DNA of 64,000 nucleotides from Dimorphilus gyrociliatus (GCA_904063045.1 CAJFCJ010000013.1:1346156-1410155), one strand, 5' to 3'; positions 1-12,443 are shown, counted from the stretch's first letter. Numbers and translations: made by a program. The notes: a model not told the origin generated them from the sequence alone.

Positions 1-190
1 TAGGAAATGCGACAATAATAAAAAAAAAACTCACAAGTTCAAAGTCACTATTCTCTCTTGACAAAGGTATTTGTCGGTCCAACGCTATCTGTTATTATAT
101 AAATAAATATACAAAATTAATTTTATTGTATATACAAAGAAACGATAACAATTTTAATTATTCTTTCTACTCGACATAATAATTAATTAC

Positions 191-2370
191 CTTTTTGAAA
201 AATTGAAATGATAGCATCTTTTCAGCAGAAGGCCTATTTACCGGATTAGGGCAAAGCATCTGAACAATAATCGATTGAAATTCGGGCGAATAATCTAGAT
301 ACGATTAAAAATAAACATTAAAATTTTAATATTAATCAAAGTAGACAAGAATTTTGTTTGTTAATATTTGATAAAATTTCGTTTACTGTTTAGAAAATGG
401 TGTGGAATTTTTCCAGTACGTAAATCATGCCATGCGGCTCCTCTTCTTGGTAAATTTAAATTACCAGCCAATTCTAGCATAGACATCCCCAAACTAAAAA
501 GAGGACAAAATGAATATGTATTAGTATATATATATATATCTCTGAAAAACTTACCTGAATATATCGGCTTTTGTATTGAAGCTTTCATTCATAACTTCCG
601 GTGCCAAGTATTTTGGATCACCCTCTTGAAAATCCGTATCCTAAAAATGAAAATCAAAGAATATGAGTAATAAGAGTAAAGATAGATATTAAGGGGAAAC
701 ACTAAAAAAAAAATCATTGAAATTTTGTCACGTTTAACGCAATTCATCTGTCTGATAAAGCATAAATAAAAGCTTTTTCTTAGAACTTCCATCAGCTATT
801 ATATTTAAAGCTCTTATAGAGGTCTCTTTCAGTAATATGCTTTAACAAACAATACGAATAGGTTAATTAAACAAGCCAGGAAGATAAAGAAACAAGAAAG
901 AGAGTCTTACTTTGTCTGAATATAGATCGTGCATTATACCGTAGTCACCCAATTTGCAAATTCCGTTTAATTCGATGAAAATATTCTCTGGTTTAACATC
1001 TAAATGCACTAGGCTATGGCGATGAAGATGACTTAGAGCCTATAGTATTAACGAGAGAATAATGATTAAGTAAAAAAATAAAAAGTGATTAATCGACGTT
1101 TTATATTTACTTTAAGTAGATCAATGAGCCAGTAGCAAAGCTCAATCTCCGGAATTGACTGTTCCCGACTCACATATTTGTCCAAACTGGCATAGCACAA
1201 TTCTGTTTGAATGAAGAAACGTCTGTTCTCCTCCCAAGCTCGGAAAAATTTCACACAATTGGGATGAGATGGAATTCTATTATATTTATCAACTTCCCGC
1301 ATCTTTAATTTCCTATTGAAAATTCACTAATTATTTCTACGAGATAAGAATTATTACGTAATCTAATTACCTATCAAAGTTTCCTCTAAAGCAGTCTATG
1401 GTACGTTTTATGGCAAAAAGTTCCCCTGTAGTTTTACTACGAACTTTGAACACCTACAAGAGAACAAATAGTAATGGAATAGAAAACAGAAAAAAGAAGA
1501 CAAAAATCTTATCAAAGTACCTCCCCAAAAGATCCATTACCGATTCGTGATAAAACAATAAAATTTTCAGATAATATTGATTTATTTTTATTCAAGGTAT
1601 CAATAGAACCTTCTTTCGGTGAATTAAGCTTTAATTTATTCTGAATTTTAGCTAAAAAAAATTTGAATTAAGGAAAAGTCTAGGTAAACAACTGAAATTT
1701 GTTGATGGTATTACGCAATATGATAAGAAACATCACAAGATGAACGTTCCCACGCTGTTGACGCAGCGTTAACAATGCTACTAAGTTATACCACATTGGA
1801 GGTTCCACTCTCGAATTGATAAAATTAAAAGTTTTAATAGAAGATTAATTTTAACGGTTGAAAATCTGTTGATAGATATGACTAAGAAAGGATACGTGAC
1901 AAATAAGTGGTTCCATTTTTTCGTCTTTTCTGTCTCAACAGGCGGCTAACCGGCGGTGCACTTCTAATTAACTTGGGTGGTAGTTCTTGATGAAGTCTTA
2001 TTTCTTTTTCCTTAAAAAAAATAAAATATTATCCGCCATTTTGACATCAGTGATAAGGACTTGTCTTTTCGCCTAAGACTTAATTTACCCCATACGTTTC
2101 TTATTACATATTTTAGTCGCACTATAAATATATCATAGGGAATATTAATATAATAATATTAACGAAATATTTGACAGATAAACAGCCTTTTTATAAGATT
2201 TAAGACTACATATATAACTTGGAGGTGTTGACAATTTGAAGATCCTAGTCGACTTAAAATAGAAATATATCAATTTTAAAAATACATACCCTTTTCGTAG
2301 ATAGAACTTCAGGTTCCAGCAAATATGTAGGTATTGGTCTCGGTTTTGGGTTTGGCGTTTTCACGTCCAT
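191..2370 (-). CDS. PKMYT1: Myt1-type Cdc2-inhibitory kinase, 3' end off window
   Basis: Membrane-associated kinase of the Wee1/Myt1 family, which in other animals phosphorylates the CDK1 ATP-loop Thr/Tyr and holds cells before mitosis. Nine exons join in frame on the minus strand: 2370-2290, 2010-1896, 1651-1521, 1453-1371, 1312-1111, 1039-911, 640-555, 493-387, 294-191. The N-terminus has the Myt1-like PPVSRLLRQ stretch. The kinase shows a Gly loop (GNGSFGEV), an HLDVKPEN catalytic loop (HLD instead of HRD, as in Myt1), GDPKYLAPE in the activation segment, and [17 protein letters not shown]. The magnesium motif reads DYG rather than DFG. A possible extra exon (about 1790-1700) was left out because exons 2 and 3 join in frame without it. 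The C-terminal exons, where the membrane anchor and cyclin-binding region would lie, are beyond position 1. Confidence 0.9.
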
Positions 2371-3049
2371 TTGATAGAAAATTAGTATAAAATAACTCGT
2401 CTTGTATCAAACTGGCGCCATTTATTCAACTAAATAACTGTCCCGCACTAACTGTGGGAAGAAAATTATATCTTGCTAAAAAATAAATAACTAAAATTTT
2501 ACCTTTAATTACAAATGTTGGTTTATATAAAATATTTTATATAAATAGATACTTTTAAAAATAGAAAAATAATAATGTAGAAAAATTGGTGCTGATCTGC
2601 CGTAAAAATTTTTTTGGCGGGAAACGGGCGCTATTATTTTTGGGAAAGATTTCATTATGCCTGTGACACAGTCCAACGAGTGAAATTTTTTAATGAAGGG
2701 TCAGCTAGTAAACGATATGTATTTAATTAATGCAAGTAAGCCAGTATACATTGCGATTTACAAAAATTTATGTTACACCATCACCATTCTCCTACTGCAT
2801 TATTAATGTATTCACAACTTCATTTGACGACATTTAAGAATTAAAAGAAAGAGGAAAAGTGTTATATATTAACAAAAATAAATTAGTCTGCTACAAGGAT
2901 ACATTTTAGGCAATATGTAAATTCTTTATTAAACTAAAGCAGTATATTTTCGAATATATAACAAAACATACCATTAAATACGGAAAGAAATGGCTATATT
3001 ATCTCTAAATATATAACAGAGAAAAAAAATACAGACTGGACGAAAATAG
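2371..3049. other. Spacer between PKMYT1 and the peptide gene
   Basis: AT-rich DNA between the 5' end of PKMYT1 and the 3' end of the peptide gene. No ORF with recognisable content on either strand. It must hold the PKMYT1 promoter, but no motif stands out. Confidence 0.5.
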
Positions 3050-3432
3050 TTAGCTTTTATGTAAACAATCAAATAAATTCTTGCCTTTACAAGCTGTACG
3101 TTTCCCTAAGACTGGAACTTGCTGCTTAGCAGAGGATGCCGATATCATTCTTGAGAAGTATTCATCATAGCACTGTAGTCTAGACATATTGTCTGGACAC
3201 TTAATCAACGAACTCCTCTTCTCAGTTTTCTCCTGGCACTTTTTACCCTCACAAAGAGTCTCTACAACCCTTCCAAATGGATTGAATCGATATTCTATTT
3301 AAAATGAACTTAAGTTTAGCTTTCAAACGATAACCGGAAATAAGAAGGTATCAACTTACTTATTTCAGATGCTGATAATAAAATACCAAGATTTAAAATC
3401 AAAAAAGCAAGTACAATTGGCCATTTAAACAT
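3050..3432 (-). CDS. Secreted peptide precursor with amidation sites
   Basis: Two exons (3432-3360 and 3294-3050) join in frame to 105 residues. Residues 1-21 (MFKWPIVLAFLILNLGILLS) are a classic signal peptide. Immediately after it comes SEIKYRFNPFGR, a possible short peptide ending in Phe-amide if cleaved at the single Arg. Then follow a Cys pair (LCEGKKCQEK), a KR dibasic site, a second Cys-containing segment, QQVPVLGKR (a clear Gly-Lys-Arg amidation and cleavage signal giving a VPVL-amide) and a C-terminal ACKGKNLFDC segment. The architecture is that of a neuropeptide or hormone precursor, but I could not place it in a named family. It is transcribed away from the Tc1 element. Confidence 0.65.
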
Positions 3433-4421
3433 TTTTTATATCTGCAACAAGTACAAAAATAATCTTATTTTCCTCGTTGAAGATAACAAACGAATATATT
3501 AAATATAACGTTAATATAAAGGAAAAATATCATTAAATAAACAACTATACCTTTGATTTGAGCAATGTTGTCCGAAGAATAGATTAGCTAGGTCTGACTG
3601 GCGTTTATATATACACAGTATTTAAGAGCATGTGTTTATATGCTGTACATTTATATCTATATCTATATATACTATATATAAATATGCATATATACTGTAT
3701 ATATATATTGGAATATATAAATTTATATATATATATATTCCAGACATCAGTCATACTCAACACCTATTGGATAAAATATATATAAACGTTTGTTATAAAT
3801 ATTCATATTTTAATACTATGGAAGACAATTTATAAAGAAGTATTTATCGACTTCAACTAATGTGAAATCCTCCAATATTATAGTATTATATAATTAAATT
3901 TGTCTGAAATCTAAGCTAATGATTTATTAATAGTGTAAATACTTTCTATATTTTTGTTCTAAATATGCTTTTTTTTTGCAAACAATCATGTTGATTATGG
4001 GTTAAATAGATAATTATAATCATTTTTATAACATATACATACAAACATACAAAGATACGTACAGTGTATACAAAATCCATTCTAAATAATACTTATTATT
4101 TGGTGTATCAATGCTTATTCTTTATTTTATTTGCATAAATTAAAGCTATGCGTTTCTCTTCTTTTTCTTTCGAAAAAATTATACATAATCTGGTACAGTG
4201 ACCTTTTGTAGAGTAAAGTATGGAAATCTATTGAAAAAGAATACTTCCTTTGAAAATAATTTAATTAAGAGCAATTAAATATGAGACGAAGGAAAGGTTT
4301 AATAAAACAAGTTAGAAGATGACTTTGTCTGTTTAAATTCCTTCATAACCAAGGTGAAATGTTTTTTAAAAGATACTTGTAAAGATATATACAATATATA
4401 TATACAGTATATATATATATA
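3433..4421. other. Spacer with TA microsatellites
   Basis: No supported gene. It contains TA-rich runs around 3655-3740 and 4385-4421, and two ATAC(T/A)GTAT palindromes at 3692-3700 and 4402-4410. The second lies directly beside the Tc1 insertion. Confidence 0.5.
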
Positions 4422-4423
4422 TA

Positions 4424-5854
4424 CAGTCCCAATAAAATATCTTGAGCAGGGTTGTCCTTAAAGTGGAAAAAGTGAAATATTTACCTAAAATGACTTGCTT
4501 AATTATTTTTTTTGTTTAGAATGAAGGATAAGACATTTATACAACTGAATTTAAAGATAAAATTCATTTAAAATTTTTTTTTACTTTCCAGTAATTTTTA
4601 ATGACAAATTTTTACAAAAGTGGAGGAGGTAAAATTTCTGGCAGGTATTTCAAATAATGTAAAAATTCCGACTTGACTCGATAATTTATCGCATATCCTT
4701 TATTTTGGATGACAAGACGGCATGTCTTTTTTATGGAGCTATATAAATGTTTTATATAGTCTTCAGGAATCAAAAAAAATTCCTCTTCTATGATAGCTTT
4801 CAAATCCTCCAGATTTTTTGGAATTCTCTTGTAATCTCTTCATTTGAGCAATGCCCAGAGATTCTCTATTATATTCAAGTCTGTACTCTGTGCTGGCCAG
4901 TCTTTTAGATACTTTATCTTGTTTCATCTTAAAAAAGATTTAGATACTTTTGAGGTGTGGCATCATGCTCCATCCTGTTGAAAGATGTTCTCTGTCTTAT
5001 AGCAGGGAGGTAGATACTCTTTTAAAGTTGAGATATATTTCTCTGAGTCTATTGATTTAGAGCAATATGCCAGAGCTCTGGAACCATCATATTTGATGGC
5101 TCCCCAGATCATCAGCTTACAGTCTTGGGTCTTAAAACTGCTCCTGATGTTTCTTGGCTTGTCCTTGTCCTCTCATTTACATCTGACTCTGACTCTCTGT
5201 TTAGGAAACAGGTCAAATGTTGTTTCGTCGGAAAAAATATAACTCTCAAGCTCATCCTCCTTTTTTTAAGGGTTTTTTTTAGCAAAAAGAATTCTCTTTT
5301 TTCGATTCCCCAATTTTGCTAAAGGTTTTACTTTTGCCACGTAGCTTTTTAATCCATTATTGAATAATATCTTCTTAGCAGGAGATAAACTCACCTTATC
5401 TGCTATGGCCCATTGGCTATAAGCTTGTCTAGCTGTATAAAAGGGATCCTTTTTTTAAATCATAATAAGATTTCTCTTGTCTGCTTCTGAAATCTTTTTG
5501 GGGCGGCCAGACCTGGGTCTGTCCTCCATAGTAAAATATTCTTTTTTCTTTTTTAGATTGTACTGAATAGTACTGCGAGCAATTTTTAGCTCTTTTGAGA
5601 TCTTTACTTGGCTTAACCCTCTTCTGTCCAGTTCCACAATTTTCTCTCGCATCTCTAGCCTTATTTTACCCATTTTCAAAGTTTTGCAATAATTTGTTTC
5701 AAAGAATAGTCTGACAGTACTCAGGAATGTCATAAAAAATTAAAAAAGTGGGTTCCTATCTAATTAACATCTAACTTTTTGCCAGGAACAGGCATCCTGC
5801 CAGAAATTTTACCACTTTAAGGACACCCCTGCCCAAGATTTTTTATTGGGACTG
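4424..5854 (-). mobile_element. Decayed Tc1/mariner-type DNA transposon
   Basis: Two 43 bp terminal inverted repeats (4424-4466 and 5812-5854), starting CAGTCCCAATAAAA, differ at only a few positions. Each is flanked by TA (4422-4423 and 5855-5856), the Tc1/mariner target duplication. The minus strand carries a transposase. At its N-terminus (5733-5455) are helix-turn-helix segments and an AT-hook-like GRPKK. Then, in degraded reading frames, come an FSDE block, a MIWGAI block, QQDGA, and PAQSTDLNIIENLW. About 35 residues separate the last two catalytic acidic residues. The frame is broken by at least one A-tract stop or shift near 5455, another A-tract shift near 5265, and several TGA codons, so the copy cannot encode a working enzyme. 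A 157 bp stretch near the left end looks like a secondary insertion. Confidence 0.9.
4612..5733 (-). pseudogene. Tc1-like transposase remnant
   Basis: Broken transposase inside the element at 4424-5854. Its N-terminal DNA-binding half is open at 5733-5455. The catalytic half survives only as fragments interrupted by TGA stops (within the stretches encoding the RCK/EDKDK, QQDGA/CHTSK, FLR/NKIKYL and ALLK/RDYKR junctions) and by frame changes at poly-A tracts. The final open piece is 4803-4612. At three or four of the stops the neighbouring codons suggest an original CGA arginine changed to TGA, the change expected from decay of a methylated CpG. That ancestry is an inference. Confidence 0.85.
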
Positions 5855-5856
5855 TA

Positions 5857-7464
5857 TATAAATAGTGTATAGATATACCAATGTACTATATAAATTTTGT
5901 ACTGTATACAAATTGATATAAATATCTTAGAAATGTTATTTAACAGGAATGTTCATTAATTGATGCAACTTCGTATATATAACTTAGTATGTACACTGTA
6001 TGTATGACATATTTTAGAAAAATTTCTTATTTTATATATAATTATAAAGATAAAGCTTTCTTTCATCTCAACAGTTTGTCAAGCTGAATTTTTGAAATTC
6101 ATTTATAAGAATTTAGTTGTATTCTTTCCAATAACAATATATAGTATATCATCATTTTGTTAATAATAAGTTTATGCGGCATATGAACAACGCATATAAT
6201 CGTATTCTGTCTGGATTTAGTGTCACTAGCAGATTTCAGTTGATTAATACTGCTGGCAATCAAGATTATAGAAGCAGTTTTTTGTCCAGAATGGGAGAAA
6301 ACACAATTAAGAAGTTTGTAGGAGGTGTGAGGGGGAGTAAGGAGGACAGAAAATACTCTCAGTGACGTGGGAGTAAAGTAAAAACATTACGTCAAATGGA
6401 GAGTGAATTGTGTATTATTATTATTATTATTATTGTTATCTATTTAATTTTTGTATAGCTTCTTGACAATAAAAATCACTGCTTCTATAATATAATTGTT
6501 GAAGAACTAGTCTAAATAGTTTTCTTTTCATATTTAGTAAAAGCGTATTCGAATTTAAAATGTTCTCCTTCTGGAACGTTTCGGAAATACTAAGATGTGG
6601 TAGATATATTGAATTTTTAGACAGAATAAATACGTGATCACCATACGGAAAGATTAGCTTCAGTCTTATTTATGACTTATTCATCATCTGCGTTAGTAAG
6701 ATAGAAGAGACAGATAGCCGTAGAATTTAGAATGTAACATACAGCGCCGCCTAATGGTTATAAGCTATTTACAACATTACGTGTATTCATATATTAAATG
6801 TTATTCTATCTTTGTAGAATATAAGAATTAGACATATACTGATACTAATAAATATATAATAAAGTTATACAAGTTTCAATACAAATATACTGTTTGTAAC
6901 TTATGATTCGCATATTCTTTTGCCTAACAGAACTCAATACAAAATACATACGAAACTATTTATAAAACAGATGCAGCAAAAGGCATTTTTATAGAAACAG
7001 CAATAAGCAGGCAATTTATAGCCACAATTCTTAGCACCATTAAATTAATGAACTTAAACTTAAAAAAAAAAAATAAAAAAAAAAAAACAAGAATTTTGTT
7101 TCTTTTTTTTTTTTAAATTATCGTCAACTAATACTTTGGAACGGAATATAATAATGAATTCCCATATACGACACAAGCCTAACTTAAAGTATCTTTCCTT
7201 TTCTTTCTCTTATATGTGTAGGTGTGCATGTGCATATGTACTGTTATTAAATGTACAATTGATTAGTTTAAACGAATATTATGTATATAATCTATTTTTA
7301 AATTTTGGAAGGATACTTTAAGGAACAAGAAGCACGCAGCGGAAATACATGGCATTGAATTATTTTTACAGAATTCCATCTCAGCCCCCCCCTTCTCTTT
7401 TCGAACTAGACAAAAGTAAAGAAAAAAAAATGCAGTTTAAACGTTAGCAAGATTAATATTAAAT
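5857..7464. other. Gene-poor spacer right of the transposon
   Basis: No supported gene. A (TTA)n run lies at about 6415-6437 and an A/T homopolymer cluster at about 7061-7115. An ORF at 6174-6365 has no recognisable domain and no splice support. The distal part probably includes the 3' UTR of the clathrin-like gene. Confidence 0.5.
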
Positions 7465-9852
7465 TTAAATGGACGTTGAATTTTCACTATCGCTTTCAAC
7501 GCCATCATCTACAAATGGTATTTCTTCTTTGTTTAAGCGTTTAATAGTTAACCAGTTTCCGGTTTTATCTCTTCCTTGAATAATTGGAGCGAGGTATTGA
7601 TAGGAGACGCTATCCTTTAAATGACAAGCTAATTTAGCTAAATTCAATTCCACTAGTATAATCTAGCAAGAAAAAACAAAAATTTATAATTAGTATTTTA
7701 CAATATAAGTAGATGTGCAATATATTTTCTACAGTATATATAGCATAGTCTATATATAAATAAGTAAATAAAATGACGTAATACCTTTCCGGAAGTGCAT
7801 AGTGCAATCGGTGTTGATGATTGTGAACAAAGTACTGTGGAGAAGACTATGCTATCCGATATTTGTTCGCAGTATAAAAAATTCGAACTTTCTATATCGT
7901 GTATATACAATTTTCCATATTTCGTAAAAACGTATAAAAGTCCTAAATGCTGACTAGCCTGAAAATACAAAAAGAAAAAAACTTACAAATAAAAAAGAAC
8001 ACTTTGTGGAGTAGAACTCTTTTTTTTTAAATAGTAAAAAGTTGATTTATAACCTGAATAGAAATAGGAAAATCATAGTAATCTGTCGTATCGTGAAAAG
8101 TAATCTCTTCAGAATGGCTGGACAAAGCGTAATTTCCGTTTTGATGAGGTCCTAATTCTATAATATATACTTTGCCGAATCGACTTTGTTTATGTCTGGT
8201 CGCAACCGCCAGAATGTTGCTTTCCTTCCTGTTACCTTCGAATTGATAACGGAAGAAATGCACTGCATGGGCGGAAATGCATTGACCTAAATTATAGTCC
8301 TGAGAAAACAACTGTACAACTCCTTCGATGTACTCCTCCTATTGATGTGAAAGAGGAAATAGTAATTATAAAGTTATAAAAAAACCATTTAATAGTAGTC
8401 TTAAGCAATAAAACAAACGCATAGAGATAAAAAATAACAATAATAAATGCAATAGATTGATATCAATACTAGAAGAGTAAAGTAAACAGAGCGAAGCGGG
8501 CACTTAAAACGTCATAGAGAGTTAATGACAGTTTAATCATTCTATAAATCATAGAAGAAATAGGATATTTAATAGTACTAGTAGTAGTAAAAATAAAGAG
8601 ATATTAAATAAATTGAGAGATTTAAGTGCTCCTAATTGTCAAAAACTCTCTATGCATTCACTTTCCGTTTTCCCTCCACCTAACCCTTCCCCCAAACTGT
8701 TATTTTTTACTTTCTCCAGCTCTCTGTCTTTTCTTACTAAAACATCTTATTCGTTTACAAACCTTTGCTACTAGCGCTGTTAGAGCAAACCATTTATTAT
8801 TAGGAGCAACTTCGAAAGATACAATCTGCATGTCGGATAATCTTTTAGCGACATTCAATACTTTTCGAGGCTTATCGTCTGAGAAGAGAAACAAATTTTT
8901 TATTTGTATGTCTATTTACTTGGAAATAAAAATAAACAATAAAAAAGAAAGGAGAGAGAAGACCCACTCCTTCCTAGTACTTACTTTTATGAACGTCCCA
9001 ATACCAAATATCATCACCAGTAATGAAAGCCAAAACATCATTGTTTATCCATAACCAGAATTTTATAGATGATTGGCTCCTTATCCTCCTCTTACTTTGC
9101 TTGTTAATTATACGGGATCGATGATAAACGACAATATGTTGTTTATCTGTTGGTTAATTAGTTACATTATCATTTCCGTAGGGGATATTGATTTGTATGA
9201 GCAGTTCCCGCATGGGAAAAAAATTAATATAATGGATAGTTACAATAGCTCCTTTCGCCACTGAATCGATATTTCCTACTATTATACTGTTAAAAATCGA
9301 ACGATTCTTTTGTATTCTTTAACATATTTTTTTGTCGTCCATAGTTTATCAATAAATATGTTGTAAATTTATGTACATATATGAATACAAAATGAAGATT
9401 AACCATAAAATGGCAAATTACTCAAGTTAGGCTTTCACTAAGCGATATTTGATATTGTATAATACAATGGTTTCCAATTAAAATTTCTATTTATTCATTT
9501 TTTCTAAAATACTTACATCTACAAGCAATAAAGTCTCCAGCAGGACTTATTTGAGCTAATTCAGCTTCTATAGTATACTTTTGAATTCTAGGTTGATTTC
9601 TTTGACTTGTAGGATCGAATGAATAAACTTGACTGTTACACGTAGTATTATTCGGTTTGTCAACTGTTATACACATATATTTATCGCTCGTTAAACGAAC
9701 ACGAGACCACGTTAGCCTATCCTTTGGTATCTTATAATCCGGTAGCTAAAAGGGAAAATATTTATGTAGTGGGTTAATAAATAAAAACAAAATATCCTTA
9801 CGTCGTGAAGTTCGAACGTTCTTATTGGCGGTGAAGGCTCATAGCCTTGCAT
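7465..9852 (-). CDS. Clathrin heavy-chain terminal-domain-only protein
   Basis: Seven exons join in frame: 9852-9802, 9745-9517, 9146-8985, 8878-8763, 8338-8054, 7961-7785, 7662-7465. They give 405 residues and a stop. The chain follows the seven-bladed propeller at the N-terminus of clathrin heavy chain blade by blade. Landmarks are SPAGDFIACR, FWLWINNDVLAFITGDDIWYW, KWFALTA, VQLFSQDYN, KVYIIELGP and YVFTKYGKLYIHDIES. The level of similarity marks a divergent paralogue. After the propeller it continues about 60 residues (KDSVSYQYLAPIIQ, then an acidic tail) and stops. Full clathrin heavy chain is about 1675 residues, so the leg, knee and trimerisation parts are absent. If stable, it could bind clathrin-box peptides without building a lattice; that is an inference. 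Confidence 0.85.
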
Positions 9853-12443
9853 TGTTACCGCCTCAGATTTTCACTTCCTTCACATAATTCTCTTAGTAAC
9901 TACTTTTTTACGACACACAATACATAGGCCTAAATTATGCTTCGAACTGGTTGATCTACCAAGCTGTGCTAAAAACATAAAATTCAAAGCGCATGCGCAA
10001 GGCCGTTGTTACAACTGGTAATAAAAAACCAGGGTAATCTTTCGCTCACCCTATTGTTTTTTCCTTCATTATCGATGATCTTTTATTTTTGTATTTTATT
10101 TTTAATTTCCTTCGAAAAGAGTATCGAAAATTTGCAGAAATTTGTAATCTGATGACATCGAATTGTATACAAGAAAATCTATAAATTAAAATTTCAATTA
10201 TTTATTTAAAGTTAACTAAAAGTTGTCTATAAATCTAGTCAATTCAATAAAAGAATATAAAAAAAAAACAATTGAAAATATCTCTAATTTAAATTGATAT
10301 TTGATTATATAACTACTTTTAATCGTAATATAGACAATAAATGCATGATAATGATATGTTAATAATACTTTTTATGGTATTTAAAATAATAATTGATAAC
10401 TTTTATATGTAATTTTTAAAGTCTTTAAATTTTTAATGTTATATATATTTATAAACATCTTTCTTATTTCTTGGTTAGATTTTTTATATAAAGTACAAAA
10501 GACCGAAGATAAAGAAGAAAGAAAGAAAGAAATAAAGAAATAAAAAGTAATTGACCGGAAATGATCTTACCGTTGATGCTAGCAGTTTTTATCTTTACTT
10601 ATATTACGTAAAATATGCATTTTGGATTGGTATAATAGATTTTGTGTACATACTTACTATAATATGATATTATTATCCCTTACATAATAGTAGCCTTATA
10701 TTCACTCAACTAAGTTAATTGAAAAGGCCTACAAAAGAAATATTTAGGTCTCTCTATTGTTTAATTTGGTGTATACTGTATATATATATATATATTATAT
10801 ACTGTATATATATTAAATTTGTTAACAATTAGTACGTTATCAATGATGAATTGTTACATTTTATAGAACTGAATTATTGGTAAATTGTTTAGTAGATATA
10901 CTACTTATAATCGAGATAATACTGACACAACTAATGTAATTCTCTTTTCTACTCTCTATTAATACTAATTTATCTATTATATTGACAGGTTTTTACTGCC
11001 TTTTTCCTATCTACTATCATTCTTTCTAAGTAATTATATTAAAGAATAGGTAGAATACATTAAGAAGTGGAAATTTCTTCATCAAATCTAATAAGTAATT
11101 TTCTCTATTAAACTACGTAAAAACCTATATACAGTACATTTATATATATATATTTTCATTCCAATATTTTTCCTTATACAGTACAAAGTATTAAAATATA
11201 TTAGATATGTAAATTAGCTATAGATGGCGTCTAATATTCCATTCTCTATCCTTTTGTATTTAATGTTACGTATTCTTTTTGTTACAGATATTTTATCTTT
11301 TGTATATAATTGACAATTCGCTTCTCCCGCTTTTAGATATTTTTACTTTAGTGTACTATATATACATACGTGCATGTTTACATACATACATGTAGGAATA
11401 GAATATATACATTTACATATTTATTAATATTTAGGTAATGTATTTAAGATAAGATTATACAAACTCCCGTGCATATATTTCGAAAAAGATAAGTGGGTAA
11501 TGGTACAAGATTTACAGAAGAATATTTTAGGATCACTTTATTCCTTATTACGAATAATATTCGTATAGGGCGCTGTAGACGGGATTTATTTTTCATTATA
11601 GCCGTCGCTCGCTTCTTTCGCAGTTCAATCTCAACTTAAAGTAAGCTTCTGCATTTGATTAATTCATCTTATTTATTATTTTATTGTTACCTTTAGTCCG
11701 ATTACGTAAGTGTAATGTATTACATCTTTATAAGAATATATAAATAAAATTGCATTTGTAAAATATTAACATTTGTTCGTTCGAATTGGTTCCGTGTCGG
11801 CGATCGGTATGTTTCTCTTTTTTTTCCTAGCCCTTTTATGTCTTAATCTTTTTCCTATCTTTCAAATAGAAAGTTTAAAACTTTCAACTTCAGATATACA
11901 GCATTTAGTTATTTATGCTTTTTTTCTGTTTCTTTCTCTCTCTCTCTCGCTCGCTCTCTTCTCGTAGTTCTTGAACGAAAAGAAGGAAAAAGTTCCATTT
12001 CGACAAGTAGATGAATAAAATGAAGAGAAAGCTATATGACAATCAATTACGTTTTGCTCTTATCGTAAAGAAAAGGATAAATTAGTACGGTTAGATAATC
12101 AGATTGAAGAGTTCTTTTATATTTACATTACAAAAAGTGAAAAAGGGGAATGGAGGATAGAATTAGGAAAGAAACAATAAAATCTTATTAAAAGCGTATG
12201 TTTTTATTTTTAAAAGACATTCAAGATATAGACTTAAAGAAATAAAAGAGTTAAATTGATTTAGTCGTTCACAGGTTACAAATAATAGGAGAAAGAAAAG
12301 TAAAGAAAGAAAGAATAGGAAGTAAGCTAAAAAAAATTATTTAAATAAATCAAAGTTTTCGACAATATGCTGTATATCTTTGATCTAATTTAATTAGCAA
12401 CGTGTGTCTTGGTGTGTTTCTCTTTCACCCTATTGTTTCTAGA
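9853..12443. other. Long gene-free region
   Basis: About 2.6 kb, very AT-rich, with TA microsatellites near 10770-10815 and 11105-11160. It also has ATACTGTAT palindromes (10773-10781, 10799-10807) and GAAA-rich runs near 10505-10545. I see no coding exon. An acceptor-like tract (TATTGTTTCTAG) just before 12443 implies that a 5' UTR exon of the following peptide gene lies somewhere in this stretch. Confidence 0.5.
9989..9998. promoter_or_regulatory. NRF-1-like palindrome upstream of clathrin-like gene
   Basis: GCGCATGCGC lies about 140 bp upstream of the clathrin-like start codon. It matches the core of the NRF-1 consensus (YGCGCATGCGCR), with A instead of a pyrimidine at the outer left position. 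GC-rich palindromes are rare in this AT-rich sequence, so a promoter element is plausible. Confidence 0.5.

Noticed and set aside
1690-1800. Extra PKMYT1 exon
   Set aside because: Open in one frame, but exons 2 and 3 join in frame without it and the peptide has no resemblance to Myt1; an alternative exon cannot be excluded.
6174-6365. 63-codon ORF after the transposon
   Set aside because: No domain, no homologous feel, no splice context; could be chance in a gene-free stretch.
9061-9180. Possible 19-23 bp micro-introns in the clathrin-like gene
   Set aside because: A first reading placed two tiny GT...AG segments here, but a different frame from acceptor 9147 is open through the whole exon and aligns better with the clathrin propeller.
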